A DNA stretch of 9,287 nucleotides from positions 1 to 9,287 of the forward strand of contig CAAGFH010000164.1 of the NCBI GenBank assembly GCA_900769095.1, read 5' to 3'. Of the stretch, positions 1-5,637 are shown one piece after another. A model generated the notes under the pieces. That model did not search any database. It was given only the letters and a program-made list of their open reading frames with translations, and was not told the DNA's origin. Source of the stretch: Methanobacteriaceae archaeon (GTDB lineage Archaea; Methanobacteriota; Methanobacteria; Methanobacteriales; Methanobacteriaceae). A program made the position numbers and the translations under genes. Each line of letters starts with the position of its first letter. Within the stretch, counting starts at the first letter, position 1.

Positions 1-686
1 GTTAATACATAATCGATAGTTGTTTTGTTTGATAAGGTTTTGTATGCAAAATCATAATAGTTTTGCCTGTCATCATCAATTAAATCAACTAATATCTCAT
101 TAAAACTAGCTACATCACTTTTAACAACTTTTGAAACACCAATAAACTCTCCGGTTGATGATGCGATATCAATTTCTTTTCCAATTTCAGAGATAATACC
201 GTTAGCTATTGAGTTATCTTCATTGGTTTTTACATCATCTAAAATTAATTTAAATGATTCTTCATTTAGTTGTTTGAAGTTATCAACAATTAAACTGGTA
301 TTTTTTGTAGCAGCAACTCTTGTAATGATTTCAGGATCTACAACATTATCTCCGTTTATTAAAATAAAATCATCCAAACATTCTTTTTCAATTAAAGAAG
401 TTGCAATGTATGTTGAAACGGAAGTATTTGTTTCGTTGTATTCATTGTTTTCTACAATTTTAATTGAGATATCTAATTTTTCTTCAAGCTCAGGAGCGAT
501 TTCATAAACTTTTTGCTTTTTATAACCTACAATTAAAATGAATTCGCGAATTCCAGCACCCATACAGTTGTTAATCATTCTTTCAAGTAATGTCATGTCA
601 TTAATCTCGAGTAAAGGTTTTGGAATTTCGTCAGTAAGAGGTCTTAATCTTGTTCCCATTCCTGCAGATAAAATTACGCCAATCAT
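1..686 (-). CDS. LicC-like sugar-phosphate/choline-phosphate nucleotidyltransferase, 3' end outside window
   Basis: The 228 visible residues belong to the nucleotidyltransferase family (NTP_transferase fold) that joins a nucleotide to a phosphorylated small alcohol or sugar, releasing pyrophosphate. Seen: the N-terminal nucleotide-binding signature GMGTRLRPLT at residues 9-18 followed by PK at 22-23, the metal-site motif NGDN at 111-114, and NNEYNETNTS at 80-89, which resembles the YN..N stretch of LicC-type CTP:phosphocholine cytidylyltransferases. GEFIGVSK (179-186) and the late NYYDF (209-213) also fit LicC-like enzymes better than glucose-1-phosphate thymidylyltransferases. The substrate cannot be told from sequence; CTP is likely. 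The stop codon lies beyond base 1. It follows gpsA by only a few bases, with the ribosome site overlapping the gpsA stop, so the two are surely cotranscribed and probably act in one pathway, perhaps making a CDP-linked precursor for a surface polymer. ATG at 689 is an alternative start; 686 has the better spacing. Confidence 0.85.
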   Translation of the reverse strand, partial: MIGVILSAGMGTRLRPLTDEIPKPLLEINDMTLLERMINNCMGAGIREFILIVGYKKQKVYEIAPELEEKLDISIKIVENNEYNETNTSVSTYIATSLIEKECLDDFILINGDNVVDPEIITRVAATKNTSLIVDNFKQLNEESFKLILDDVKTNEDNSIANGIISEIGKEIDIASSTGEFIGVSKVVKSDVASFNEILVDLIDDDRQNYYDFAYKTLSNKTTIDYVL

Positions 687-690
687 CATT

Positions 691-697
691 ATCACCT
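691..697 (-). promoter_or_regulatory. Ribosome binding site overlapping the gpsA stop codon
   Basis: The minus strand reads AGGTGAT, a strong match to the archaeal anti-Shine-Dalgarno sequence. The gpsA stop TAG (698-696) shares its last two bases with the start of this motif. Spacing favours the ATG at 686 over the ATG at 689 for the nucleotidyltransferase and implies translational coupling. Confidence 0.7.
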
Positions 698-1667
698 ATT
701 CAATATTTTCCCATAATTTATTAAACGCTTTTGTAGGAGTTATTTTCTTAATAATTACATCATATACAAAGTTTACAGTACCACTGCTGATGTTGTTGTT
801 TGAACAAATCTCTTTTATAGCTTTAATTGAATTTTTACCTTCAAATACAATACCACTTGCATTTTCATCAATGATTAATCTTTGACCATATAATATTCCT
901 AAAGTATGGTTTCTGCTTTCATGTGATGTTGAAGTTAAAATTAAATCTCCAAATCCACAGTATTCATGCACTGTTTCGGATTTACCACCCATAGCTTCAA
1001 TAATCATTATTGTATCCTTAAATCCTCTGGTTAAAATACCAAAACGAGCATTTTCATTAACATTCATACCTTCACAAATACCGTTAGCTATTGCATTGAT
1101 GTTTTTGAGAATACCACAAAGTTCAATTCCGCAAATATCATCAATGATTTTCACTTTAAACTGTTTGGTTGTAAGCACCTTTTTAACTTTAAGTGAGTTT
1201 TCATAGGATTTGGAAGCAATATTGGTTACTGTTGGTAAATTAAGCATTATTTCTGATGCAAAATTTGGTCCTGACAATGCAACATAATTATCATCAAAAT
1301 ACTCTTCAATTATTTTACCCATAGTTTTTAGGGAAGGATATTCAATTCCTTTAGCAGTAGTTACTATAATAACATCCTTTTTAACAATAGGTTTTAAATC
1401 TTCAAGAGTTTTTCTAAAAGCAGATGATGGTATTGCCAAAAAGATAATATCACAATCTGATAAATCATTAATGTCAATGGTAGCTTTAATATTGTCATTT
1501 AATTTTGAATTAGGGTAGTATTGGGTATTATATCCCAGATTATTAATATCATCACAAAGCTCCTTGTTTCTTAAAAGCAATATTAACTCGGATATATTTT
1601 CACTAATCTGTTGAGAAATAGCAGTACCTAATGCGCCTGCTCCAATAACACCTACATTTAAATCCAT
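696..1667 (-). CDS. gpsA: NAD(P)H-dependent sn-glycerol-3-phosphate dehydrogenase
   Basis: This 323-residue cytoplasmic enzyme should reduce dihydroxyacetone phosphate to sn-glycerol-3-phosphate with NAD(P)H. It has normal family length. Seen: Rossmann motif GAGALG at 9-14, TAKGIE at 104-109, SGPNFASE at 132-139, the catalytic lysine context GILKNI with K188, GFGDL at 238-242 and SRN at 251-253, plus the C-terminal FEGKNS (275-280), which matches the family's regulatory loop region. All expected catalytic positions appear intact. The ATG at 1667 has AGGTG at 1677-1673. It lies directly upstream of the LicC-like nucleotidyltransferase and probably supplies its substrate or a related one. Archaeal membrane lipids use glycerol-1-phosphate made by an unrelated enzyme, so this bacterial-type gene suggests a non-lipid or unusual use of glycerol-3-phosphate, and possibly ancient transfer from bacteria; that part is inference. 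Confidence 0.93.
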   Translation of the reverse strand: MDLNVGVIGAGALGTAISQQISENISELILLLRNKELCDDINNLGYNTQYYPNSKLNDNIKATIDINDLSDCDIIFLAIPSSAFRKTLEDLKPIVKKDVIIVTTAKGIEYPSLKTMGKIIEEYFDDNYVALSGPNFASEIMLNLPTVTNIASKSYENSLKVKKVLTTKQFKVKIIDDICGIELCGILKNINAIANGICEGMNVNENARFGILTRGFKDTIMIIEAMGGKSETVHEYCGFGDLILTSTSHESRNHTLGILYGQRLIIDENASGIVFEGKNSIKAIKEICSNNNISSGTVNFVYDVIIKKITPTKAFNKLWENIE

Positions 1668-1691
1668 TAATACACCTATAAAAAATTTGTA

Positions 1692-1738
1692 TATTTATAA
1701 TTATATTTTTTTAATTAAATAAAGTATTTGTTTATAAT
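1692..1738 (-). promoter_or_regulatory. Probable gpsA promoter region (TATA-like candidates)
   Basis: This AT-only stretch lies between the terminator of the upstream small genes and gpsA. On the minus strand TTATAAACA near 1738-1730 would put the transcript start about 25 bases downstream, leaving a leader of about 40 bases that includes the AGGTG site. TTATAAATA at 1700-1692 is a second candidate but would cut into the ribosome site. Base composition makes the exact box uncertain. Confidence 0.35.
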
Positions 1739-1759
1739 AAAAAAAGAGCAAGTTTTTTT
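1739..1759 (-). terminator. A7-N7-T7 terminator of the two small acidic-protein genes
   Basis: On the minus strand seven A, then CTTGCTC, then seven T follow and overlap the stop codon of the 97-residue gene. Archaeal intrinsic termination depends on U tracts, and the T7 run at 1745-1739 fits that; the A/T arms could also pair. This separates the small gene pair from gpsA. Confidence 0.55.
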
Positions 1760-2051
1760 AATCAAAAAAAACTGCATTAATAAGGTTGTCTCTGTATCTT
1801 GTTTCATCTTTTAAGCTTTTGATATGATAAATAACATTTAGTTTTAAGTCTTCAAGTTTGATACGGGTTTCTAAATCATTAAAATCAACATCAAATATGA
1901 ATACGTATTTGATTTCCATTTCATAGTCAAAAACTATCCAGTTTGGTCCATTTATATCTAAAAGTTGAATTGACCATTTTGACATTAAATTGTTGATTTT
2001 TGATGTATTTTCTTCTACATCAAAATCAGCATCTACAAATATTTCTTTCAT
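1758..2051 (-). CDS. Hypothetical small acidic protein, translationally coupled to the gene before it
   Basis: I do not recognise this 97-residue protein. It is acidic, with Asp/Glu-rich stretches such as VDADFDVEE at residues 6-14, and hydrophobic beta-like strands (KWSIQLLDI, NWIVFDYEMEIKYVFIFDVDF), with no cysteine, signal peptide or membrane segment. That pattern suggests a compact cytoplasmic alpha/beta domain. Its ATG overlaps the stop of the upstream 96-residue gene in an ATGA, so the two are made together, and near-equal amounts or a complex are plausible. There is no independent ribosome site. Function unknown. Confidence 0.75.
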   Translation of the reverse strand: MKEIFVDADFDVEENTSKINNLMSKWSIQLLDINGPNWIVFDYEMEIKYVFIFDVDFNDLETRIKLEDLKLNVIYHIKSLKDETRYRDNLINAVFFD

Positions 2052-2338
2052 TGGTACAAGTCCTGTGATCCTACTGGTGGAACATTAATGTCAACATCTT
2101 CTTTGTTGAAAACACCAAATGCAGTAATTTCTTTTTTAAGAATTGACATTGATTGTGAGAAATCTTCATTTTCAAGAGAAATCATTGAAACATTAAGCCA
2201 GTCATCGTCTTCTGATAAGTATAAGCATGGTTCGAATAATTGGAATTTGGAAATAATGGTAATAAGAACATCATTTATGTCTTTTGTTTGTCCAGTATGT
2301 TCTAAGTTTAATTGGATTATTCTTTCTTTAATATTCAT
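2048..2338 (-). CDS. Hypothetical small acidic protein, first gene of a coupled pair
   Basis: I do not recognise this 96-residue protein. It is predicted cytoplasmic: an N-terminal amphipathic helix (residues 1-30), then a strand-rich acidic middle with LSEDDDWLNVSMISLENED around 41-59, and a Pro/Gly tail. Like its 97-residue partner it is acidic, strand-rich and has a Trp near the middle, so the two could be distant relatives or a heterodimer; this is only a visual impression. The ATG at 2338 has no clear Shine-Dalgarno upstream. Its promoter must lie in the divergent region shared with the 2495-2872 gene, so the TTAGGT-type operator there might also affect it. Confidence 0.75.
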   Translation of the reverse strand: MNIKERIIQLNLEHTGQTKDINDVLITIISKFQLFEPCLYLSEDDDWLNVSMISLENEDFSQSMSILKKEITAFGVFNKEDVDINVPPVGSQDLYQ

Positions 2339-2361
2339 AGTTAATCATTTTTCTTTTGATT

Positions 2362-2376
2362 TTTAAAAATATTTCT
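2362..2376 (-). promoter_or_regulatory. Candidate promoter of the small acidic-protein pair
   Basis: The minus strand here reads AT-only sequence (AAATATTTTTAAAAA) about 24-38 bases upstream of the ATG at 2338. That spacing would allow a very short leader or none, which agrees with the lack of a Shine-Dalgarno site. The assignment is weak because the whole region is AT-rich. Confidence 0.3.
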
Positions 2377-2405
2377 AATATTAATTTTTTAGTTATGCCT
2401 AAATA

Positions 2406-2413
2406 TTTATATA
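2406..2413 (+). promoter_or_regulatory. Archaeal TATA box of the secreted His-rich protein gene
   Basis: TTTATATA is an excellent match to the archaeal TBP-binding consensus. Transcription would begin about 25 bases downstream, near 2434-2440, inside the inverted-repeat operator, leaving a leader of about 55-60 bases before the TTG start at 2495. Confidence 0.65.
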
Positions 2414-2432
2414 CTATGAGGATACAATATTT

Positions 2433-2460
2433 ATTTAGGTAAACCTAAATTAATTAGGTT
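2433..2460 (+). promoter_or_regulatory. Alternating TTAGGT/ACCTAA operator, DtxR-family-like
   Basis: Seen: ATTTAGGT (2433-2440) and ACCTAAAT (2443-2450) form a perfect 8-base inverted repeat with a 2-base spacer. AACCTAA (2442-2448) and TTAGGTT (2454-2460) form a second perfect repeat sharing the middle half-site. A further CCTAAAT lies at 2398-2404, just before the TATA box. Known: TTAGGT half-sites are typical of DtxR/IdeR-family metal-dependent repressors, although the classical 19-base box has wider spacing. Inferred: a metal-responsive repressor binds over the transcription start and blocks the 2495-2872 gene when metal is plentiful. No regulator gene is in the window. Confidence 0.55.
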
Positions 2461-2483
2461 ATTAAAAAAGATATTATTAATAT

Positions 2484-2488
2484 GGTGA
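2484..2488 (+). promoter_or_regulatory. GGTGA ribosome binding site selecting the TTG start at 2495
   Basis: GGTGA ends six bases before the TTG at 2495. No in-frame ATG lies nearby, and the ATG at 2482 opens a reading frame of only seven codons. The site therefore supports the rare TTG start and the signal peptide that follows it. Confidence 0.7.
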
Positions 2489-2494
2489 AAAACT

Positions 2495-2872
2495 TTGAAT
2501 TTTAAAAAAATAAAATTAATATTATTATTTAGCGTAATTATGATTAGTTCAATCGGATTTGTTGCAGCAGCAAGTGATAATGCAACCAATCACTCAATTG
2601 ATGTAAATGACAGTTCTTCTAGTAATCTTTTAGAACTTCATGATGAAATTCATTATTGTCCTTTAGGTGATAATCATTATGAAATTCCTGAAATTTCTGC
2701 AGATTATATTCATTATTTGAATAATCATATTTTAAAAAATAAAAAAGCAGACAATAATCATCTCTCTAATAACAAAAAAGCTGATACTCATCTTTTAAAA
2801 AATAAAAAGACTGATAATAATCTTCTTTTAAAAAACAAAAAGGTAAGTAGTAAACAGTATTTAAAAAATTAA
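2495..2872 (+). CDS. Small exported His/Lys-rich repeat protein, possibly metal-responsive
   Basis: I recognise no named family. Residues 1-26 are a clear Sec signal peptide: KK.K at 4-7, a hydrophobic core at 8-25, and a likely cut around VAAA/S at 23-27. The mature part of about 99 residues has eight histidines (33, 49, 53, 61, 73, 78, 89, 99) and one cysteine (55). Residues 76-118 are four imperfect repeats of 10-11 residues built on NNHxLKNKKAD; the last loses its histidine. The N-terminus resembles those of Methanobrevibacter adhesin-like proteins, so a shortened relative of these is an alternative. The DtxR-like operator in its promoter and the histidines suggest binding of metal at the cell surface, while the lysines could hold it to pseudomurein or other acidic polymers. 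It is the only plus-strand gene and converges on the AAA+ cluster. Confidence 0.8.
   Translation: MNFKKIKLILLFSVIMISSIGFVAAASDNATNHSIDVNDSSSSNLLELHDEIHYCPLGDNHYEIPEISADYIHYLNNHILKNKKADNNHLSNNKKADTHLLKNKKTDNNLLLKNKKVSSKQYLKN
2726..2848 (+). repeat. Four tandem in-frame repeats of 30-33 bases
   Basis: DNA units corresponding to residues 76-118 share the core TTAAAAAATAAAAA followed by GCTGAT- or ACTGAT-like codons. The first, third and fourth units are most alike; the second has diverged (CTCTCTAATAACAAA). Such short repeats are prone to gain or loss of units, so copy number may vary between strains. Confidence 0.6.
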
Positions 2873-2874
2873 AT

Positions 2875-2892
2875 GGACATTAAAAAATGTCC
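2875..2892. terminator. Bidirectional hairpin terminator between convergent genes
   Basis: GGACATT (2875-2881), loop AAAA, AATGTCC (2886-2892) is a perfect seven-base-pair hairpin. It is followed by TTTCACTCTTTTT on the plus strand and by ATTTAATTTTTT on the minus strand, so it can end both the 2495-2872 transcript and the operon finishing at 2904. Confidence 0.75.
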
Positions 2893-2903
2893 TTTCACTC
2901 TTT

Positions 2904-3479
2904 TTACTTATTAAACAATTTTTCAATTAAATTTTCTTCGTTTTTATAAACATCAAGTTTAACTAATTGCATAATCTGCTGAGGAGCACCAATTAGTTGT
3001 GTTGATGCTGATACTGGAATAAATACTTTTTTTGCACTTTGCTCTACACAAATCTTTAAACTTTCAGCCAAATTGTTTGAATTATCCAAACTAATGATTA
3101 CTGTACCATCTTCTAAACTAACATTATTTTTCATGGATTCATTTGCTATTAATTGCTCTAAAGCAAATGAGCTAGGCTTAGCACTACCTGTTAAATTATC
3201 AATGGCTGTGTTGTTTTTGTCAACTGAAAGTTTAAACATGTTTTTATCTTCAATAAAATAAACCTCACCAACACCCATTTTACCTTCAATTGATTTGCCT
3301 ACACCATATCTAAAAAGAGTATTTTCATCCAAATATTCTTCGTTTAACTCTTCTTCAATACTTTCTTCAATTTCTTCATCTTCTGCTTCATTAGCTATTA
3401 TTTTTAAAAGACGAATAATTTCTTCGTTTTGTTTTTCAATATTCTTATTAATTTGAATTAATTGTGATAATTCAGACAT
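2904..3479 (-). CDS. Unrecognised protein with charged N-terminal coiled coil; last gene of the AAA+ cluster
   Basis: I do not recognise this 191-residue protein. Residues 5-30 have heptad-like spacing of I/L and should form a coiled coil, followed by a highly acidic linker (about 31-52). Residues 55-185 look like a compact alpha/beta domain with strands such as GEVYFI (71-76), GTVIISL (125-131) and KKVFIPVSAS (150-159). The last part, with a strand followed by helix-rich sequence, loosely recalls SseB-type domains like those of the gene before it, but I would not assign it. No signal peptide or membrane segment is seen. The ATG at 3479 has AAGGTGAT at 3490-3483 overlapping the stop of the SseB-domain gene, so the two are cotranscribed and coupled. 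The coiled coil may pair with that of the 4434-5504 membrane protein. Confidence 0.75.
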   Translation of the reverse strand: MSELSQLIQINKNIEKQNEEIIRLLKIIANEAEDEEIEESIEEELNEEYLDENTLFRYGVGKSIEGKMGVGEVYFIEDKNMFKLSVDKNNTAIDNLTGSAKPSSFALEQLIANESMKNNVSLEDGTVIISLDNSNNLAESLKICVEQSAKKVFIPVSASTQLIGAPQQIMQLVKLDVYKNEENLIEKLFNK

Positions 3480-3482
3480 TGC

Positions 3483-3490
3483 ATCACCTT
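3483..3490 (-). promoter_or_regulatory. Ribosome binding site overlapping the stop of the SseB-domain gene
   Basis: The minus strand reads AAGGTGAT, the strongest Shine-Dalgarno in the cluster, and shares bases with the upstream TAA stop (3491-3489). It fixes the ATG at 3479 and links translation of the last two genes. Confidence 0.7.
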
Positions 3491-4379
3491 AAATTTTAAA
3501 TAAATAATACATTGCTTCAGATAATCTCTCATTATTTGCATACATTTCAAAACCTAGCGAATATCTCAAAAGAGTAACTCTTGGAATTAAAACATTATCA
3601 CTTTCAGGATTTAAAATAAGTCCATCCATATCTTCAGTTAAAATAAAGTTTACAAGAGTTGCAAGATTAACAAGTTGGGAATACTTGTTTTTATCAGTGT
3701 TAATTACATCCATTTTACTTTCTGATGTAAATACTGTTGCATAAACACCACCAATATTATCAGTATACATTGAAGCGATAGGTCCGCTTTGTTTAAGTGA
3801 AATAATCTCTTTATCAATGCTTAAATCAGAAAGCATCAATCCAAGCAATTGTGAATTAGCCATTTTTTCAAATAAACTTTCATAATCTCCAACATAAGAT
3901 CTATCCCCAATAAATGACTCTAAATCAGTATTGTCAACGGATTTTTTCAAAGATAACAATTCCTCTTGTGAATATGGGTTGGTTGTATAAAAATTAGTTT
4001 TAGGAATGTTTTTTATTGCTAAAATAAATTCTTTTTTAAAAAGATACTTCTCAGTTGATGGATTTAAAACATAACCATCAATATCTGTTGTTTTAAGCAC
4101 ATTTTGATATAATTCAAATGGATTTTGCAATACCTGAATGTTTTCATCGTTTTTGTAAAACTTCCTGAATTCATCCATATCAGTAAATAACGGTGTGAGT
4201 TTAGATCCTTCATCTTCATAAATAATAAAATTTAAAGTATCATTTTCCCTTTTAGCAGGAATATAAAGATTAGAATATCTAAACTCGTGAATTAAACGAG
4301 CAGTAAGCTCTTCGGTTAGTTGATTTTCATTTGAATATATATCTTCAATTACTGTACGCAAGTGTTTATGATTAGTCAT
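3489..4379 (-). CDS. Tandem SseB-like domain protein
   Basis: The 296 residues appear to contain two copies of the SseB N-terminal domain (Pfam SseB), a small alpha/beta fold of poorly known role first named from enhanced serine sensitivity and often found beside secretion or AAA+ genes. Copy one spans about 20-120: NLYIPAKR (37-44), LTPLFTDMDEF (61-71) and DIDGYVLNPST (99-109). Copy two spans about 165-275 and repeats the signature as DMDGLILNPES (250-260), with VYATVFTSE (212-220) in the place of PLFTD. No signal peptide, cysteine cluster or membrane segment is present, so it should be cytoplasmic, possibly an adaptor. No Shine-Dalgarno precedes the ATG at 4379; a hairpin-forming repeat sits just upstream. 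It lies 54 bases after the membrane-protein gene and is coupled to the next gene. Confidence 0.75.
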   Translation of the reverse strand: MTNHKHLRTVIEDIYSNENQLTEELTARLIHEFRYSNLYIPAKRENDTLNFIIYEDEGSKLTPLFTDMDEFRKFYKNDENIQVLQNPFELYQNVLKTTDIDGYVLNPSTEKYLFKKEFILAIKNIPKTNFYTTNPYSQEELLSLKKSVDNTDLESFIGDRSYVGDYESLFEKMANSQLLGLMLSDLSIDKEIISLKQSGPIASMYTDNIGGVYATVFTSESKMDVINTDKNKYSQLVNLATLVNFILTEDMDGLILNPESDNVLIPRVTLLRYSLGFEMYANNERLSEAMYYLFKI

Positions 4380-4382
4380 TAC

Positions 4383-4412
4383 TAGTAAATTTGTAGATTA
4401 TACTATTTACTA
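4383..4412. repeat. Inverted repeat upstream of the SseB-domain gene
   Basis: TAGTAAAT (4383-4390) and ATTTACTA (4405-4412) are perfect eight-base arms around a 14-base centre. The repeat ends four bases before the ATG at 4379 and fills most of the 54-base gap. It may be an operator, an RNA hairpin affecting translation of a gene without a Shine-Dalgarno, or a processing site; it lacks the T run of a terminator. Confidence 0.5.
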
Positions 4413-4433
4413 ATAATGATAAATACAAATGAG

Positions 4434-5504
4434 TTAATAGTCTTTAACAGAGTCAATTAAATCGTCCATATCACCAAATACAGTGTCGACATTTCCTTCA
4501 TCATCACTCTCATTTAAACTAATAACCAATTCATCAACAAGTTCATCCATCTTTTTAACAAGAGATTTAAGAATATCTAAACGGTTGTTGATTTCTTTGT
4601 CTATTTTTTCACTTTCATGAGATGCCATTTCTAAAATATTGGAAATAGCTTCACTGTGCATATTAAACATTTTAGTTGAGTTATCTACAGACTTAATGAA
4701 CCTGTCATAGGTTAATTGAGGTGGAGTAAAACGTTTTTCAATTAATTTACGAGCATTATTCTCTTTAATTTCATACATAGTACATAACTCTTTAAGCTGC
4801 TTTTCGTATTTACTAAAATCTGGAAGGTTATTATTGGTTTTAGTTTCTCTAGGAGTTTTAACTTTAACAGCTTTGTTAAGAAGAGGTTCTGTTTTTTCAA
4901 CAACTTCCTTAACAGGTCTGGATGTGATAAATCTGTGAATTGCATAACCAATTCCAAAAGTTGGTGCTGCAAATATTAAAGCAGTTAATACAACACTGAA
5001 TAAAGTTGCATTTTTGATTGTACTTGCTGAAAATGCAAATAAAAAGAACACTAACCATGAAATTAATTTAGTTTTTGATAAGACAAACTCACCAGTATAT
5101 TTATCCTGCCAATATCCAATTAAATGTTTTAAATCAGTAATTACTCCTAAATTATTGTTTTTGAAGTATTTTTTATTAGGTCTTTTATCATCAATAATTC
5201 TTCTTAGTGAAAAACCAATTACATAAATTAAAAATGCAATTATAATTGCAAAAATTATTGAAACACTAAACTGTAAAAATGACACTGCAAATATGATAAA
5301 GGTAATTATTGCAAGGAGTTTGGACTTTGAGAGTACAAAGTAGCTGTCTTTATAAGTATAAAACAATTTATGAATTATATTTCCTTTGGGTTTTACAAGT
5401 TCATTAACATTTTTAAATGACTGTGATTTACAGCGTGGACAGAAATTTACGCTGCTATCTACTTTATTTCCACATTTAATACAAATTTTCTCACTCATTT
5501 TCAT
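4434..5504 (-). CDS. Zinc-ribbon membrane protein with duplicated membrane hairpins and cytosolic coiled coil
   Basis: From the ATG at 5504 it has 356 residues. An N-terminal zinc ribbon CIKC...CPRC (about 8-25) is followed by two related blocks: FVLSKSKLLAII plus two membrane helices (about 56-100), and FVLSKTKLISWL plus two membrane helices (about 140-192). The shared FVLSK(S/T)KL lead shows an internal duplication. Each block ends in a basic stretch (RRIIDDKRP, HRFITSRP), so both ends should face the cytoplasm. Residues 225-356 are charged and helical, with coiled-coil character near 284-330 and an acidic tail. It overlaps the frameshifted end of the AAA+ gene (stop TGA at 5493-5491), which argues that the intended AAA+ reading frame runs to that point. 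TTG at 5507 and ATG at 5498 are other possible starts. It probably anchors the AAA+ ATPase or its client at the membrane. I know no named family. Confidence 0.8.
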   Translation of the reverse strand: MKMSEKICIKCGNKVDSSVNFCPRCKSQSFKNVNELVKPKGNIIHKLFYTYKDSYFVLSKSKLLAIITFIIFAVSFLQFSVSIIFAIIIAFLIYVIGFSLRRIIDDKRPNKKYFKNNNLGVITDLKHLIGYWQDKYTGEFVLSKTKLISWLVFFLFAFSASTIKNATLFSVVLTALIFAAPTFGIGYAIHRFITSRPVKEVVEKTEPLLNKAVKVKTPRETKTNNNLPDFSKYEKQLKELCTMYEIKENNARKLIEKRFTPPQLTYDRFIKSVDNSTKMFNMHSEAISNILEMASHESEKIDKEINNRLDILKSLVKKMDELVDELVISLNESDDEGNVDTVFGDMDDLIDSVKDY

Positions 5505-5637
5505 CAACTAAAAAATCTTCATATGTTAAAGTGTTTAATTCATCATCGGTTATTTCGCTTTTATTAGCTAATCTGTTAGCTTGGTTTGTAATTACTTCTT
5601 CAAATAAATTACGAACTGCTCTTCCGTTAGCAAATTT
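5491..5637 (-). pseudogene. Displaced C-terminal tail of the AAA+ ATPase, in the -1 frame
   Basis: Reading the minus strand in the -1 frame from about 5637 gives FANGRAVRNLFEEV and continues with about 34 more residues to TGA at 5493-5491. ANGRAVRN is the sensor-2 helix typical of CbbX/SpoVK-type AAA+ proteins (family pattern NF.N.R.VRN), which the frame ending at 5592 lacks. Restoring one T to the TTT at 5634-5632 would read S-S-N-F-A-N-G-R and give a protein of about 479 residues. The tail then overlaps the next gene's start in a way normal for this operon. Either a one-base deletion (true mutation or sequencing/assembly error) or a -1 ribosomal slip explains it. Confidence 0.85.

Noticed and set aside
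223..885. Two plus-strand open frames of 94 and 115 residues
   Set aside because: They lie opposite the well-supported nucleotidyltransferase and gpsA genes, have no ribosome site and show the Ser/Leu/Ile-rich composition of antisense shadows.
2088..2366. Plus-strand open frame of 92 residues
   Set aside because: It is antisense to the 96-residue minus-strand gene, whose coupling with its partner by ATGA makes it the better candidate.
2482..2505. ATG at 2482 as the start of the secreted protein
   Set aside because: It is in another frame and meets a stop after seven codons; GGTGA spacing favours TTG at 2495.
2726..2848. CRISPR array
   Set aside because: The repeats are in frame inside a protein, 30-33 bases long with no unique spacers between them.
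4742..4972. Minus-strand open frame of 76 residues inside the zinc-ribbon membrane protein
   Set aside because: It is an alternate frame of a gene with clear domains; Leu/Lys-rich composition and no ribosome site.
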